Of a stretch of DNA of 64,000 nucleotides, positions 9,915 through 18,477 are shown piece after piece (positions within the stretch are counted from its first letter, which is position 1; every line of letters starts with the position of its first letter). Origin of the DNA: Clostridia bacterium (GTDB taxonomy: Bacteria > Bacillota > Clostridia > Lachnospirales > Lachnospiraceae); contig CAJTEN010000005.1 of assembly GCA_910575245.1 (NCBI GenBank), positions 124,001 through 188,000 on the forward strand, read 5' to 3'. The notes beneath the pieces were generated by a model. It ran no database searches, had not been told where the DNA came from, and saw only the letters and a program-made list of their open reading frames with translations. Made by a program: the position numbers and the translations under genes.

Positions 9915-9943
9915 TTGACAAAAAAATAGTTTGTGGGTATAGT
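9915..9943 (+). promoter_or_regulatory. Sigma-A-type promoter of the LacI/AnmK operon
   Basis: TTGACA at 9915-9920 and TATAGT at 9938-9943 are separated by exactly 17 nt. The predicted start site near 9950 is just before two identical operator palindromes. The rest of the 9769-9914 stretch is AT-rich and shows nothing else. Confidence 0.8.
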
Positions 9944-9954
9944 AGAATCAAGGG

Positions 9955-9970
9955 TTGAGAACGTTCTCAA
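9955..9970. promoter_or_regulatory. LacI-family operator 1
   Basis: A perfect 16-bp palindrome, TTGAGAACGTTCTCAA, with the central CG typical of LacI/GalR operators. It covers the start of the predicted transcript, so a bound repressor would block initiation or escape. Confidence 0.85.
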
Positions 9971-9988
9971 CTTTTTAAAAAAGAAATA

Positions 9989-10004
9989 TTGAGAACGTTC
10001 TCAA
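9989..10004. promoter_or_regulatory. LacI-family operator 2
   Basis: A second exact copy of TTGAGAACGTTCTCAA, 34 bp centre to centre from the first (about three helical turns), so two dimers could bind on nearly the same face. It lies in the leader of the gene for the LacI-type regulator at 10060, implying autoregulation of the whole operon. Confidence 0.85.
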
Positions 10005-10059
10005 TAGTCAGTGTAACGATCAGGATATTAAGACAAATATTGGGTGCGGAGGAATCTAT

Positions 10060-11097
10060 ATGGATACTCAAATAACAATTGCTGATGTTGCGAAATATGC
10101 GGGTGTTTCTACTGCTACGGCGGGAAGAGTTGTAGGCGGATATGGGAATGTATCTGAAAAGAGCAGGGAAAAGGTTTTAAAGGCAGTAAAGGAGTTAAAT
10201 TACAGACCTAATGTAGTGGCTCAAAGCCTGCGTCGCAATACGACCAATACGATCGCGGTTATCCTTGGCAGTATCAAAAATAATTATTGTAATAAACTGA
10301 TCTATGCGATAGAAAAAGAAGCACAGAAACATGGATGTAATGTCATCATCTGTAATACACATGAAGATCCTGCGCAGGAATACAGGCATCTTCAGGAGAT
10401 GTACAGCAGACATGTTGACGGCGTTATTTTGATGTCAGCTATAAAAGATTTTGAGACGGTCGGGGAAGATTATAAAAATCTTTATATCAATGATATGCCA
10501 AAAGTTTTTGTAGACCGGACCATTCAGGGGCTGAATTCCCATGTGATCCAGAGTAATAACAAAGAGATGTCTTATGCGGCAGTCAATTATCTGATAGGGC
10601 TGGGGCATAAAAAAATCGGAGTATTGGCAACAGACAATTACTCTACTGTCAGAGAGAGGGTTGAGGGATATCGTAAAGCACTGGAAGACAATGGGATTCC
10701 CTATTTTTCGGATTTGATCTTATATGCTTATGCTAAGGAAGGAAATCAGGATTATAAAGAGAGATTGGAATATATTCGTGAGAGAGGGATAACAGCCATC
10801 TATGTTTTAAATAATACCTTATGCATAGATGTGCTGAATATGGTAAAAAAACAAACACTGAGAATACCGGAGGATATATCGTTAGTAGTCTGGGATGATG
10901 AGGAAATAAATGATTATTTAGATATTACAACCATTGCGCAGCCTGTTGAACGGATCGGAAAAATTGCAGTGAAAAACTTATTGAAACAAAAAATCAAGGA
11001 TATAGATACAGAAAATCATGAAATCCTAAAAGCTGAGATTATTTTTCGGAAATCCTGCAGAGAGATTGAAAAAGAAAATAACGTGAAAGCGTTATAA
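10060..11097 (+). CDS. LacI family transcriptional regulator
   Basis: This 345-residue protein opens with a LacI helix-turn-helix and hinge: ITIADVAKYAGVSTATAGRVV followed by LNYRPNVVAQSLRR. The rest is the periplasmic-binding-protein-like sensor domain. It should bind the twin palindromes at 9955 and 9989 and release them when a sugar ligand is present. The start follows GGAGGAATCTAT. The kinase gene begins 32 nt after its stop, so both share the promoter. The ligand is likely the kinase or transporter substrate. Confidence 0.92.
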   Translation: MDTQITIADVAKYAGVSTATAGRVVGGYGNVSEKSREKVLKAVKELNYRPNVVAQSLRRNTTNTIAVILGSIKNNYCNKLIYAIEKEAQKHGCNVIICNTHEDPAQEYRHLQEMYSRHVDGVILMSAIKDFETVGEDYKNLYINDMPKVFVDRTIQGLNSHVIQSNNKEMSYAAVNYLIGLGHKKIGVLATDNYSTVRERVEGYRKALEDNGIPYFSDLILYAYAKEGNQDYKERLEYIRERGITAIYVLNNTLCIDVLNMVKKQTLRIPEDISLVVWDDEEINDYLDITTIAQPVERIGKIAVKNLLKQKIKDIDTENHEILKAEIIFRKSCREIEKENNVKAL

Positions 11098-11129
11098 TAT
11101 ATAATCAAAAATAAAAAGGAGGAAGAAAC

Positions 11130-12362
11130 ATGGATTACATTATGGGAATGAACAGCGGATCATCATTTGATGGCATTGATGTTATCTTGGCAGAGATAGA
11201 GCCTGATCATGATGGTTTTCCCAAAGCGCCGCAGTTTATATGTGGCGGGTCATATGACTGGCCGGAGGAGGTGATCCCGATAGTCAGAGATGCCTTCGAA
11301 AACAGGGTAGATATGATTGGCCTTAACAGGCTGAATTATATCTGTGGCGCTGTTTTTGCAGAAAAAGCAAATAAGTTTATGAAGGAAAACGGTATCAATC
11401 CGCTCGACGTCAAAGTTCTTGGATTGGATACCCAGACGATCTATCAGGAACAGCCGGATCACGCTAAAATCGACAAAATGACAGAAGAGGAAAAAGGAGA
11501 TTGGCTGCACAGGTGGTTAAATGGACCGTATCCGGCGGGATTACAGATGGGAGAAACTTCAGTGATCGCCAACTTGACAAATATTGATACAGTTACTCAT
11601 TTTCGTCCAGCCGATCATGTGTGGGGTGGTGCGGCAGCTCCATTGATGCCGTATCTTGACTGGATCTTATTCAGAAATGAAGATAAACCGGTTATGACTC
11701 TGAACATTGGTGGTATTGCGAATCTGCATGTGGCAAGTAAAGACAGAAGAGATATGTTCGGATTTGATACAGGACCGGGCAATGCCGTTTCTAATTATCT
11801 GTGCAAGAAATTGACAGGAAAAGACTATGATAAAGACGGAGAACTGGCAGCGAGGGGCAGCGTAAATGAAGAGATGCTTGACTTCTTTATGCATCACCCG
11901 TTCTGGGACAGACCGGTACCCAGGTCTGGCTGGGTTGGAGATTATAATGAAGATTACATAGACAGTGTCTTGAAAAAGTTTGGGCACCTGTCTAAAGAAG
12001 ATATTCTTGCGACAGCATGCGCATTTACAGGAGAGGCAGTTGCGAAGAGTATGAAAGATAATATTCCGGCTGAGATCATTGCTGAAACAACTAAAATATA
12101 TGCAAGTGGCGGAGGGGTAAGAAATCCTCAGATCATGAACGAGATACAGAAAAGAATCCCCCAAAATATGAAACTGGCCACTTCTGCCGAAATTGGCATA
12201 CCACCTGAATATAAAGAAGCGATTAAGTTTGCGACTATTGCGTATTCTACAATTCATTGTATGCCAGGTAATATTCCGGCAGCAGGTCATGCATCTCAGT
12301 ACTCAATTCTTGGAAAAATTGCATTGGCTCCCCGTCATATTGCAGGAGGAGCACAGCTGTAA
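11130..12362 (+). CDS. anmK: Anhydro-N-acetylmuramic acid kinase (AnmK) family protein
   Basis: The 410-residue protein begins YIMGMNSGSSFDGIDVILAEIE, equivalent to the GxMSGTSxDGxD start of AnmK, and has TLNIGGIANL and FGFDTGPGNAVSNYL, family hallmarks. AnmK opens the 1,6-anhydro ring of anhydro-MurNAc and phosphorylates it to MurNAc-6-phosphate during cell-wall recycling. The N-terminal motif is GSSFDG rather than GTSLDG, and there are inserts relative to Proteobacterial enzymes, so the true sugar may differ. It sits between a LacI regulator and a ribose-type ABC transporter, arguing for scavenging of an imported sugar. Confidence 0.8.
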   Translation: MDYIMGMNSGSSFDGIDVILAEIEPDHDGFPKAPQFICGGSYDWPEEVIPIVRDAFENRVDMIGLNRLNYICGAVFAEKANKFMKENGINPLDVKVLGLDTQTIYQEQPDHAKIDKMTEEEKGDWLHRWLNGPYPAGLQMGETSVIANLTNIDTVTHFRPADHVWGGAAAPLMPYLDWILFRNEDKPVMTLNIGGIANLHVASKDRRDMFGFDTGPGNAVSNYLCKKLTGKDYDKDGELAARGSVNEEMLDFFMHHPFWDRPVPRSGWVGDYNEDYIDSVLKKFGHLSKEDILATACAFTGEAVAKSMKDNIPAEIIAETTKIYASGGGVRNPQIMNEIQKRIPQNMKLATSAEIGIPPEYKEAIKFATIAYSTIHCMPGNIPAAGHASQYSILGKIALAPRHIAGGAQL

Positions 12363-12519
12363 CTGAGTAAAAGAGAGGTGAAGTGGAAAACTATGCTTGG
12401 CAGGGCCTAGTTTACCGAGTTCAACAGATATGATTATAACATACGAAATATATAATTGAAAAGATATAAAATCAATCATACCAATATTATAATTTTATAA
12501 TTTTTCAAAAGGAAAGGGA

Positions 12520-13572
12520 ATGAATATGAAAAAGAGCTTTCTGGTTTTGTTAAGTGCATTAATGGTAATGAGTCTGCTTATCGGCTGTGGAAATCAAAGT
12601 AATGAGACAGCCCCGGCGGCAGAGGATACAACGGATACAGATACAACGGAGGAGTCAGTAGAAGTAACAGAAGAGGCGGCAGCACCGTCTGAGGAAGCGG
12701 CAGCAGGAGATGAAATTACGATCGGTGTTTCTTTTGGACAGAATGTACATCCGTTCTTTGTGGCAATGCAAAAGGGCATTGAACAAGCATGTGCGGATAA
12801 TGGGATCACCGAAGTCAATATATTATCTGCCGACAGTTCTCTTGAGACACAGAATACACAGATTGAGAATCTGGTGACAATGGGCTGCGATGTTATTTTA
12901 TTGAATCCCTATGATTCAGAAGGTGTTGTAAATGCGGTAAAGAATGCTTCTGATAATGGAGTAGCTGTTTTTACAATGGATGTTACCTGCGAAGGAGCTA
13001 CGGCCTTTGTGGCATCAAATAACAGAGAGATCGGAAAGATGCTTGCAGACTATGTAATAAAAAAACTGGGTGGAAAAGGTAATATTGCAATTATTGACGG
13101 AATTACCGTAAGTTCATTAAAAGACAGGACTGAAGGATTCATGGAGCAGATCGCAACAAGTGATATCACTGTAGTGGCAGAGCAGCAGACTGCTCATGCA
13201 AGAGATACAGCATTGGCATCTGCAGAAAATATTTTACAGGCTAACGCTGATATAGACGCCTTTGTCGGTGTAAACGAAAATTCCGGTATGGCGATCCTCA
13301 GTGCGGCAACATCTGCAAATAAAACAGATATGATCATTACAACGGTAGATGCCACTTCCGAGAACATGGTAGCAATCAGAGACGGAAAAGTAGCTGTCGG
13401 TGTTTCACAAGATCCGTATCAGATGGGATATATAGCCGTTGAGCAGGCGATCAAATGGCACAAGGGGGAATCGGTGGATGCGTTTATAGAGGTTCCCGTT
13501 GAATATATGGATCAGAGCAATGTGCAGGAATTTATTGACAGAGAAAAAGGATATGGAGTTGAGATTGACTAA
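12520..13572 (+). CDS. Sugar ABC transporter substrate-binding lipoprotein (ribose/galactose type)
   Basis: This 350-residue precursor has a lipoprotein signal ending LLIGC, with Cys23 to be lipidated, then an acidic Thr/Glu-rich linker to about residue 65, then a periplasmic-binding-protein type 1 domain: ITIGVSFGQNVHPFFVAMQKGIE and VNENSGMAILSAATSA. It captures a sugar for the following ATPase and permease. ATG 12526 is an alternative start; AAAGGA is better spaced for 12520. The 157-nt gap before it is AT-rich and may hold its own promoter, but none is clear. Confidence 0.9.
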   Translation: MNMKKSFLVLLSALMVMSLLIGCGNQSNETAPAAEDTTDTDTTEESVEVTEEAAAPSEEAAAGDEITIGVSFGQNVHPFFVAMQKGIEQACADNGITEVNILSADSSLETQNTQIENLVTMGCDVILLNPYDSEGVVNAVKNASDNGVAVFTMDVTCEGATAFVASNNREIGKMLADYVIKKLGGKGNIAIIDGITVSSLKDRTEGFMEQIATSDITVVAEQQTAHARDTALASAENILQANADIDAFVGVNENSGMAILSAATSANKTDMIITTVDATSENMVAIRDGKVAVGVSQDPYQMGYIAVEQAIKWHKGESVDAFIEVPVEYMDQSNVQEFIDREKGYGVEID

Positions 13573-13585
13573 TAATGCAGAAAAG

Positions 13586-13604
13586 GAGCCGCTGTCAGCG
13601 GCTC
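13586..13604 (+). other. GC-rich hairpin after the binding-protein gene
   Basis: A 9-bp arm GAGCCGCTG and its complement are separated by one T, so the real loop is three or more bases. There is no T-run. Like the hairpin at 758 it sits between a binding-protein gene and the next transporter gene, fitting mRNA stabilisation or partial attenuation. Confidence 0.6.
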
Positions 13605-13624
13605 TACATTAGAGGGGTACAGAT

Positions 13625-15145
13625 ATGTCTGATGCGGTTGTTAAGATGGAGGGGATCTCAAAAGCTTTTGCCGGAATTAAGGCATTGGATTCTGTTCAGA
13701 TAGAATTGAGAAAAGGTGAGATTCATGCATTAATGGGAGAGAACGGGGCAGGAAAATCTACATTAATGAAAATCATGTGTGGTGTTTATGCTAAAGACAG
13801 TGGGCGGATGCTTCTTGAAAATGAAAATACAGGAGAATTTGAGGAAGTAGAGATAAAAACACCGCTTATGGGACAAAAAGCAGGACTCAGTATGGTTTTT
13901 CAGGAGCTAAATCTTCTGGAGAATATGAATATTGCAGAGAATATTTTTATCGGAAGAGAACCTGTAAAAAAGAATGGGTTTCTTGATAAGGAATTGCTGA
14001 CAGAAAGGGCAAAAAAGGAATTGGAAAAAGTAAGGTTGGATGTTGACCCCCGGACAGCGATCTCTGAACTCAGTTGTGCACAGATGCAGTGTGTGGAAAT
14101 TGCGAAAGCATTATCTTTCCATGCGCGGGTTGTCGTATTTGATGAACCGACAGCCAGCTTATCGGAAAAAGAATCCCAGACATTGTTTGAAATTATAAAA
14201 GAGTTGAAAGCTCAGGGGGTCTGTATCGTATATATTTCTCATAGGATGGAGGAAGTGTTTGCGTTATCGGACCGGATCACGGTATTTAGAAATGGTAAAT
14301 ATATTGATACTGTTGATGCAAAAGATGTGACGGAAAAAGATCTGATCAAAATGATGATAGGACATGAGTTAAACGGGGCTAAGAATTGTGGGAGTGAATT
14401 TGTCAATCAGGAAAATGTGATCTTAGAAGCGAAAAACATAAAGGTATTTCCCAACAGCAAGCCGATAAGCTTTAAACTTTATGAGAATGAGATATTGGGA
14501 TTTTTTGGCCTTGTTGGAGCCGGTAGAACAGAACTTATGAGAGTGCTTTTTGGAATTGACACTATCCGAGAAGGTGAACTATATATCAGGGAAAAGAAGG
14601 TGCCTGTCTCTTCGACGAAAGATGCCATAGCAGCAGGACTCGGGATGGTTCCGGAGGATAGAAAAGGTCTGGGACTGATCTTGGGAATGAGCATTAAAGA
14701 TAATATGCTGATCTCCAAATTGGGACAGATGAAGAGCGGATGGCTTAATAAGGGAGCGTTAAAAGATATAACAGGAAATTATATTAAAGAATTGAGTATA
14801 GCGTTACGTGATGAGGAGCAGGAAGTAAAAGAACTCAGCGGCGGAAATCAGCAAAAAGTTGTTATTGCGAAATGGCTTGCTATGACTCCGGATATTTTGA
14901 TCATGGATGAACCTACAAGGGGAATCGATGTCGGCGCAAAAGCCGAAATATACCAGCTTATGAGAAAACTGACGCAATCAGGCAAAAGCATTATTATGGT
15001 TTCTTCCGAAATAGCAGAGGTCATGCAGGTAAGCGACCGGATTCTTGTTATGCATGAAGGGGATATTACCGGAGAGGTAACGGCGGAAGAAGCAACGCAG
15101 GATCTTATTTTACAGTATTCATTTGGAGGTGCGAATAATGGATAA
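13625..15145 (+). CDS. Sugar ABC transporter ATP-binding protein (RbsA/MglA type)
   Basis: At 506 residues it has the two nucleotide-binding domains of CUT2 ATPases. The first domain has Walker A GENGAGKST near residue 40 and Walker B VVFDEPTASL. The second has the usual degenerate Walker A (GLVGAGRTEL) and the signature ELSGGNQQKVVIAKWL with ILIMDEPTRGIDVGAK. It powers the RbsC-like permease encoded next, which overlaps its end by 8 nt. The first-domain signature region reads ELSCAQMQCVEIAKAL, so its LSGG motif is altered to LSCA, a common change in this class. Confidence 0.93.
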   Translation: MSDAVVKMEGISKAFAGIKALDSVQIELRKGEIHALMGENGAGKSTLMKIMCGVYAKDSGRMLLENENTGEFEEVEIKTPLMGQKAGLSMVFQELNLLENMNIAENIFIGREPVKKNGFLDKELLTERAKKELEKVRLDVDPRTAISELSCAQMQCVEIAKALSFHARVVVFDEPTASLSEKESQTLFEIIKELKAQGVCIVYISHRMEEVFALSDRITVFRNGKYIDTVDAKDVTEKDLIKMMIGHELNGAKNCGSEFVNQENVILEAKNIKVFPNSKPISFKLYENEILGFFGLVGAGRTELMRVLFGIDTIREGELYIREKKVPVSSTKDAIAAGLGMVPEDRKGLGLILGMSIKDNMLISKLGQMKSGWLNKGALKDITGNYIKELSIALRDEEQEVKELSGGNQQKVVIAKWLAMTPDILIMDEPTRGIDVGAKAEIYQLMRKLTQSGKSIIMVSSEIAEVMQVSDRILVMHEGDITGEVTAEEATQDLILQYSFGGANNG

Positions 15146-16079
15146 AACGAAAAAATTGAATATCAGATCACTTAGAGAATTGCTATTGGTTGGCGTTGTA
15201 ATGGTTTTGTGTGTTGTCTGGACGATCCTGAATCCTCAATTTATGTCTTTCAATAATATATCAAACATATTGCGGCAGGGCTCATATATAGCGATTGCGG
15301 CTGTCGGTATGACATTAGTCATTATCATTGGCGAGATCGATCTTTCGGCTGGTTCTTTGGTATGTGCATCCGGTCTGGTAGGGGCGTATGTCTGCAAAAG
15401 CACGGACAGCCTGTTATTAGCGGTTATTGCTGCGATCGCTGTTGGGATTTTGGTGGGACTGATAAATGGTGTACTTTGTGCCATAGGAAAACTGCCCGGT
15501 TTTATTGCATCTCTGGCCAGTATGACTGTGTTAAGAGGGTTGGCATATATTGTGACAGGAGGTAACTCAGTTGTATGGGGGAATGAAAATTTCACGAAGA
15601 TCGGAACAGGATATCTGGGTGGAATCCCCATTCCGGTCATTATCATGGTAGTTGTTATTATTTTTGGAGTGGTATTGACAACAAAGACCAGATTCGGGCG
15701 TTATGTATATGCAGTCGGCGGAAATATGGAGGCTAGCCGGTGGTCTGGTATTGCTGTAGAAAAGGTGAAAATTATTGTTTATATCATTATGGGTGTCTTA
15801 ACTTCCATAGCCGGATTGATCATTACAACAAGGCTTGGCTCCGGGCAGCCTTCTGCAGGCTTAAATTTTGAGATGGATTGTATCACAGCCGCAGTTGTGG
15901 GTGGAACCAGTATGTCAGGAGGACGCGGAAAAATAGTAGGGACTATTGTCGGGGTACTGCTTCTTACTGTCTTGACAAACGGGATGACATTGGTAGGAAT
16001 GAATACATACTGGCAGCAGGTACTAAAGGGAGTGATCATTGTTGTGTCTGTTTTAGCGGACACGAAGAGCAAAAAATAG
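15138..16079 (+). CDS. Sugar ABC transporter permease (RbsC type)
   Basis: The protein is 313 residues from ATG 15138, chosen because GGAGGTG lies 7 nt before it; an upstream TTG gives five extra residues. About eight to ten membrane helices are visible, with the family motifs GEIDLSAGSLV near residue 62 and GRYVYAVGGNMEASRWSGI near residue 190. It forms the channel with the CUT2 ATPase and is the last gene of the LacI/AnmK operon. Confidence 0.92.
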   Translation: MDKTKKLNIRSLRELLLVGVVMVLCVVWTILNPQFMSFNNISNILRQGSYIAIAAVGMTLVIIIGEIDLSAGSLVCASGLVGAYVCKSTDSLLLAVIAAIAVGILVGLINGVLCAIGKLPGFIASLASMTVLRGLAYIVTGGNSVVWGNENFTKIGTGYLGGIPIPVIIMVVVIIFGVVLTTKTRFGRYVYAVGGNMEASRWSGIAVEKVKIIVYIIMGVLTSIAGLIITTRLGSGQPSAGLNFEMDCITAAVVGGTSMSGGRGKIVGTIVGVLLLTVLTNGMTLVGMNTYWQQVLKGVIIVVSVLADTKSKK

Positions 16080-16302
16080 ATGATTTAGATGAAATTCAGG
16101 GAGATTTGTAAAAAGAAAATTCCTGGCATCAGATGCATGAATTATGGTCTTTTCGTCTGCCACAGCCAACAAGTAAGAAACCAGTGCAAGGTGTCCTGTC
16201 AATGTATCCCCAAAGTAGACCCAAAAAGTTGTGCTGTGCATTCCTGATCCGTAGAAGGCAACCACTTTCTTCTGCGGGCTCTAAAATTGTCGGATAAATA
16301 TA

Positions 16303-16331
16303 TTGTATTTCATATATTGACGCATTATAAT
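16303..16331 (+). promoter_or_regulatory. Promoter of the first AAA/PD-(D/E)XK gene
   Basis: TTGTAT at 16303-16308 and TATAAT at 16326-16331 are 17 nt apart, and the gene begins 30 nt downstream. The preceding 16080-16300 stretch has no convincing gene, only a 70-codon opposite-strand frame that I could not place. Confidence 0.65.
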
Positions 16332-16360
16332 TAAGATAAAAACGGCAGGAGACATACAAT

Positions 16361-18037
16361 ATGGGGATTTATCTGAATCCGGGGAACAAAGGTTTCTGGG
16401 AGTCAATCCGCTCTAAGATATATGTGGATAAAACAGAACTGATCGCGTATACGAACGAACTGGTTAATACAGAAGAGAAATTTATCTGCGTCAGCAGGCC
16501 GAGACGTTTCGGAAAGTCCATGGCGCTTAAAATGCTCGCGGCCTATTACAGCCGTGGCTGCGATTCAGCAGATTTGTTTAAAGGATTTAAGATAGAGGAG
16601 CATAAAACATTTCAGGAGCATCTGAATCAATATGACGTTATATTCCTGAACATGCAGCAATTTCTGATCGAGGCGGTTTCGGGAAAAGTAACGGAATATC
16701 TCGGGCAGGAGGTGCTCGAAGAATTGAATGAGACGTATGGGGATGTTCTGAATGGACGCAGTGCGAGCCTTGCCGCTGCGCTGAGAAGAATTTATGTCAA
16801 AACAGACCGGCAGTTTATTTTTCTGATTGACGAGTGGGACTGTGTGATGCGTGAGAGACAGGAAGAAGAGGCTCTGCAGAAACAGTATCTTGACTTTTTA
16901 AGAAATCTTTTGAAGGACCAGCCATATGTTGCGCTTGCGTATATGACAGGGATTCTGCCTGTAAAGAAATATGGACAGCATTCCGCACTAAATATGTTTT
17001 TTGAATATTCTATGACGGACCAGAAGGAATTGGAAGAATATACAGGTTTTACGGAGTCCGAAGTAAAAGAGTTATGCGACAGGTTCAATATGAATTTTGA
17101 GGAAACCGGCAATTGGTATGATGGATATGTGTTTAAAAAATACCGGCATATCTATAATCCAAGATCCGTTGTAGAGGCGATGCGCTGCAGGGATTTTTCG
17201 AGTTACTGGACATCTGCGGAAACTTATGATGCATTGAAGATTTATATAGATATGGATTTTGACGGGCTCAGGAAGGATACTGTGCAAATGCTGGGTGGAG
17301 GGAGTGTCAGGATAAATACCCGGAGCTTTCAGAATGATATGCGTACCTTCAATGTGAAAGATGATGTATTAACTTTACTGGTACATTTGGGATATCTTGC
17401 ATATGATTCCAAAGATAAAGAAGCTTTTATCCCGAATAAGGAGATCATAGAGGAATTTGAAAATGCCATGAGTGTTGGCGGCTGGTCAGAGATCATGAGA
17501 ATCCTGAAGGCATCGGAAAGGCTTCTTGAGGATACGCTTGCGGGGAATGTACAGAGCGTTGCCAAGGGACTTGACAGGGCACATATGGAAGCGGCGTCCA
17601 TACTAACTTACAATGATGAAAATTCACTTTGCTGCGCTATCGGGCTTGCTTATTACAGTGCGCGAAAGGATTACAAGCTCATCAGAGAGCTGCCTGCCGG
17701 ACGGGGCTTTGCGGATATTGTTTTTCTACCCTTGCCGTCAGTGACGAAACCTGCACTTGTGGTAGAACTGAAATATGACAGGACTGCCTATGCGTCCATA
17801 CAGCAAATCAAAGACAGGCATTATGCGCAGGCACTGGAAGGGTATGTTGGTGAGGTACTGCTTGTTGGAATCAATTACGACAAGGAGAAGAAAGACAAGC
17901 CGCACAGCTGTGTGATAGAAAAATTCAATAATTACAACATCAAAGAGGAGATCAAGGCGGCCGGAGCGAAATACTGCGACTGTCCGGCTTGTGCGGCATG
18001 CGAGGCGATTCTGGAGAAGAAGGACGAGATGAGGTAA
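16361..18037 (+). CDS. AAA-ATPase-like/PD-(D/E)XK nuclease protein with an added cysteine-rich tail
   Basis: The 558-residue protein starts with the AAA-ATPase-like domain: YVDKTELI, P-loop RPRRFGKS at residues 46-53, Walker B FLIDEWD, and YMTGILPVKKYG. The C-terminal nuclease-like domain has Asp452 (GFADIVF) and Glu469-x-Lys471 (VVELKYD), the PD-(D/E)XK triad. These proteins are abundant in gut Clostridia and Bacteroidetes; function is unproven. The oddity is the end: after the normal family terminus near residue 525 come about 30 residues, EEIKAAGAKYCDCPAC and more, that recur in a gene remnant at 25070. The gene thus appears fused at its 3' end to foreign sequence. A close paralogue is at 58741. 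Confidence 0.88.
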   Translation: MGIYLNPGNKGFWESIRSKIYVDKTELIAYTNELVNTEEKFICVSRPRRFGKSMALKMLAAYYSRGCDSADLFKGFKIEEHKTFQEHLNQYDVIFLNMQQFLIEAVSGKVTEYLGQEVLEELNETYGDVLNGRSASLAAALRRIYVKTDRQFIFLIDEWDCVMRERQEEEALQKQYLDFLRNLLKDQPYVALAYMTGILPVKKYGQHSALNMFFEYSMTDQKELEEYTGFTESEVKELCDRFNMNFEETGNWYDGYVFKKYRHIYNPRSVVEAMRCRDFSSYWTSAETYDALKIYIDMDFDGLRKDTVQMLGGGSVRINTRSFQNDMRTFNVKDDVLTLLVHLGYLAYDSKDKEAFIPNKEIIEEFENAMSVGGWSEIMRILKASERLLEDTLAGNVQSVAKGLDRAHMEAASILTYNDENSLCCAIGLAYYSARKDYKLIRELPAGRGFADIVFLPLPSVTKPALVVELKYDRTAYASIQQIKDRHYAQALEGYVGEVLLVGINYDKEKKDKPHSCVIEKFNNYNIKEEIKAAGAKYCDCPACAACEAILEKKDEMR

Positions 18038-18052
18038 AATCCTCTCATGTGA

Positions 18053-18140
18053 TTACACGGGTTGTGAATGCGCCAAAATGCGGTTCAGGAACATTTTGCG
18101 TGCACCAACGTGACAGGGAAGCCAGGGGCTGAACTGTTAC
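18053..18140 (+). repeat. Degenerate copy of the GTWAC-end small element
   Basis: The core GCGCCAAAATGCG followed by CATTTTGCGTGCACCA matches, on the opposite strand, the interior of the complete element at 37589-37742. The right end TGAACTGTTAC (18130-18140) matches the terminal repeat of the element at 54259. No intact left end or target duplication was found, so this is a decayed copy. Confidence 0.5.
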
Positions 18141-18154
18141 GGGATTTGGGAAAA

Positions 18155-18191
18155 GAGACACTTCATAGTTTGAGAAGGTGTCTCTTTTTTT
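18155..18191 (+). terminator. Terminator after the AAA/PD-(D/E)XK gene
   Basis: GAGACAC (18155-18161) pairs with GTGTCTC (18178-18184), extended by inner pairs, and is followed directly by a run of T to 18191. This is a good Rho-independent terminator. Between it and the kinase gene (18192-18477) there is AT-rich sequence with a further inverted repeat, CCCAAAAT at 18296 with ATTTTGGG at 18322, and no gene. Confidence 0.8.
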
Positions 18192-18477
18192 GTGCACAAT
18201 ATAAGTTTTGTATGACTTATCCGCCAGAAAAATCAATCATATATCTGTTAAAAATTTTATATATGAGAAAAATACTTAAAGTAAAAAGCAAATTGCCCAA
18301 AATAAAAAGACATTTTACTGCATTTTGGGTATAGTGAAGTTTAGAAGTTAAAACCTCCATTACGCATTCAGGGATATTGCAGGCATAGCCAGGAATATTC
18401 ACGTAAAGGTGAAAATGAAAAAAATCATTTACTGTGTCAAAGGGACGAAAGTTTTGAACAGAAATGGAGAACATTCT

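Noticed and set aside
16053..16265. 70-codon minus-strand frame with protein-like residues (FYGSGMHSTTFWVYFGDTLT)
   Set aside because: It looks somewhat natural and could be a gene fragment, but I could not assign a family, and no ribosome site precedes it.
16361..18037. Transposase for the MITEs
   Set aside because: The AAA/PD-(D/E)XK proteins have no DDE-type core and no terminal repeats flank them, so they are not the obvious source of the small elements.
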